In this document: positions 31,124 to 31,465 of the stretch, piece by piece
How the letters are laid out: every line of letters begins with the position of its first letter
How positions within the stretch are numbered: the first letter of the stretch is position 1
IMG/VR virus record: IMGVR_UViG_3300044530_002431
Location: 1-31,465 of that record
Direction: 5' to 3' (one strand)
Length of the DNA stretch: 31,465 nt
Source of the DNA: a virus
Notes under the pieces: model-generated
Told to the model about the DNA's origin: nothing
The model's input: the letters and a program-made list of their open reading frames with translations, nothing else
Database searches by the model: none
Position numbers and translations under genes: made by a program

Positions 31124-31465
31124 ATGAACAAATTAGGCTCAATTATTTTTATTCTCACGGTTTATCTTTTTTCACAGGCATTCACTTTTTACCAACTTCA
31201 AGGGCACCTTTGGAGTAAATGGATTAAAAACAACCCTTTTATGATGACTCTAATCGGAGTACCTGTTGGATATATCGTTATTCTTGCAAGTAGAGAAATG
31301 GTGAGTTTATATGATGGTCAAACATGGCCTAATCGTATCATTGGTTTCAGTATCGGTGTAATTGTATTTAGTATAATGGCTTGGGCAATTCTTAAAGAGC
31401 CAATAACAACAAAAACTTTAATTTGTTTATTTCTAAGTTTTCTTATACTTTTGATTCAACTTTTT
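31124..31465 (+). CDS. Small multi-helix membrane protein (DMT-like), cut by the window edge
   Basis: The frame is open from ATG 31124 to the end of the window (114 residues visible). About four membrane helices are evident: GSIIFILTVYLFSQAFTFYQ, then MMTLIGVPVGYIVILAS, then IIGFSIGVIVFSIMAWAIL, then TLICLFLSFLILLIQLF. The ILKEPITTKTLICLFLSFLI segment resembles the end of drug/metabolite-transporter-type repeats, and short proteins of this kind are something I recall from large phages. The function is unknown. The host-type promoter matches that of other accessory genes, which argues that the receptor gene is embedded in phage sequence rather than at a host junction. Confidence 0.7.
   Translation, partial: MNKLGSIIFILTVYLFSQAFTFYQLQGHLWSKWIKNNPFMMTLIGVPVGYIVILASREMVSLYDGQTWPNRIIGFSIGVIVFSIMAWAILKEPITTKTLICLFLSFLILLIQLF

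Overview
The window looks like part of the genome of a T4-like (myovirus-type) bacteriophage that infects a member of the Bacteroidota. It holds a T4-style head and packaging module in the order terminase large subunit, portal, prohead protease, scaffold, major capsid protein, all read on the minus strand. The host assignment rests on low G+C, near absence of Shine-Dalgarno sequences, several promoters of the Bacteroidota type (TAnnTTTG, once with a TTTG element 19 bases upstream), and a TonB-dependent receptor of the Oar-like type found in that phylum. Genome size cannot be judged from this window, but the content (ribosomal protein bS21, tmRNA, Clp unfoldase, small heat-shock protein, many accessory enzymes) is what one expects of a large-genome phage.

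Layout. 1-2627 (+): end of a structural gene, a 500-aa probable virion protein and a small basic Cys-containing protein. 2656-4362: small unknown genes on both strands. 4410-20113 (mostly -): head morphogenesis and packaging block, with several unknown probable virion or assembly proteins, a Thr/Pro-repeat protein, a nucleotidyltransferase-like protein and a KTSC-domain protein. A bS21 gene sits on the opposite strand at 9743-9928. 20131-21359 (+): an Asp/Asn beta-hydroxylase-like dioxygenase and a sulfotransferase, two bases apart. 21395-24005: divergent hsp20 and Clp ATPase genes with a repeat-rich control region between them. 24031-26681: a zinc-ribbon metalloprotease, an M20-type peptidase and an unknown protein. 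26753-27166: a complete tmRNA. 27213-27596: a YkgJ-like cysteine-rich protein. 27760-31041: a full-length TonB-dependent outer-membrane receptor. 31124 to the edge: a small multi-helix membrane protein.

Two promoter classes seem to divide the window. A TATTTAT motif, oriented with the gene, precedes most structural transcription units and also the TonB receptor; I infer a phage late promoter. Host-type TAnnTTTG boxes precede the tmRNA and several accessory genes, often only four bases before the ATG, so those mRNAs would be essentially leaderless. The genes suggest a phage that alters host translation (bS21, tmRNA), protein quality control (Hsp20, Clp ATPase with a ClpP-docking loop) and perhaps the cell surface (TonB receptor, sulfotransferase, dioxygenase), while building a T4-like capsid matured by a gp21-type protease. 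The strongest leads for something undescribed are the phage-borne TonB receptor under a late-type promoter, the tmRNA with a long non-canonical tag next to a phage Clp ATPase, and an LxE-ending helical motif shared by otherwise unrelated proteins that may be a capsid-targeting tag.
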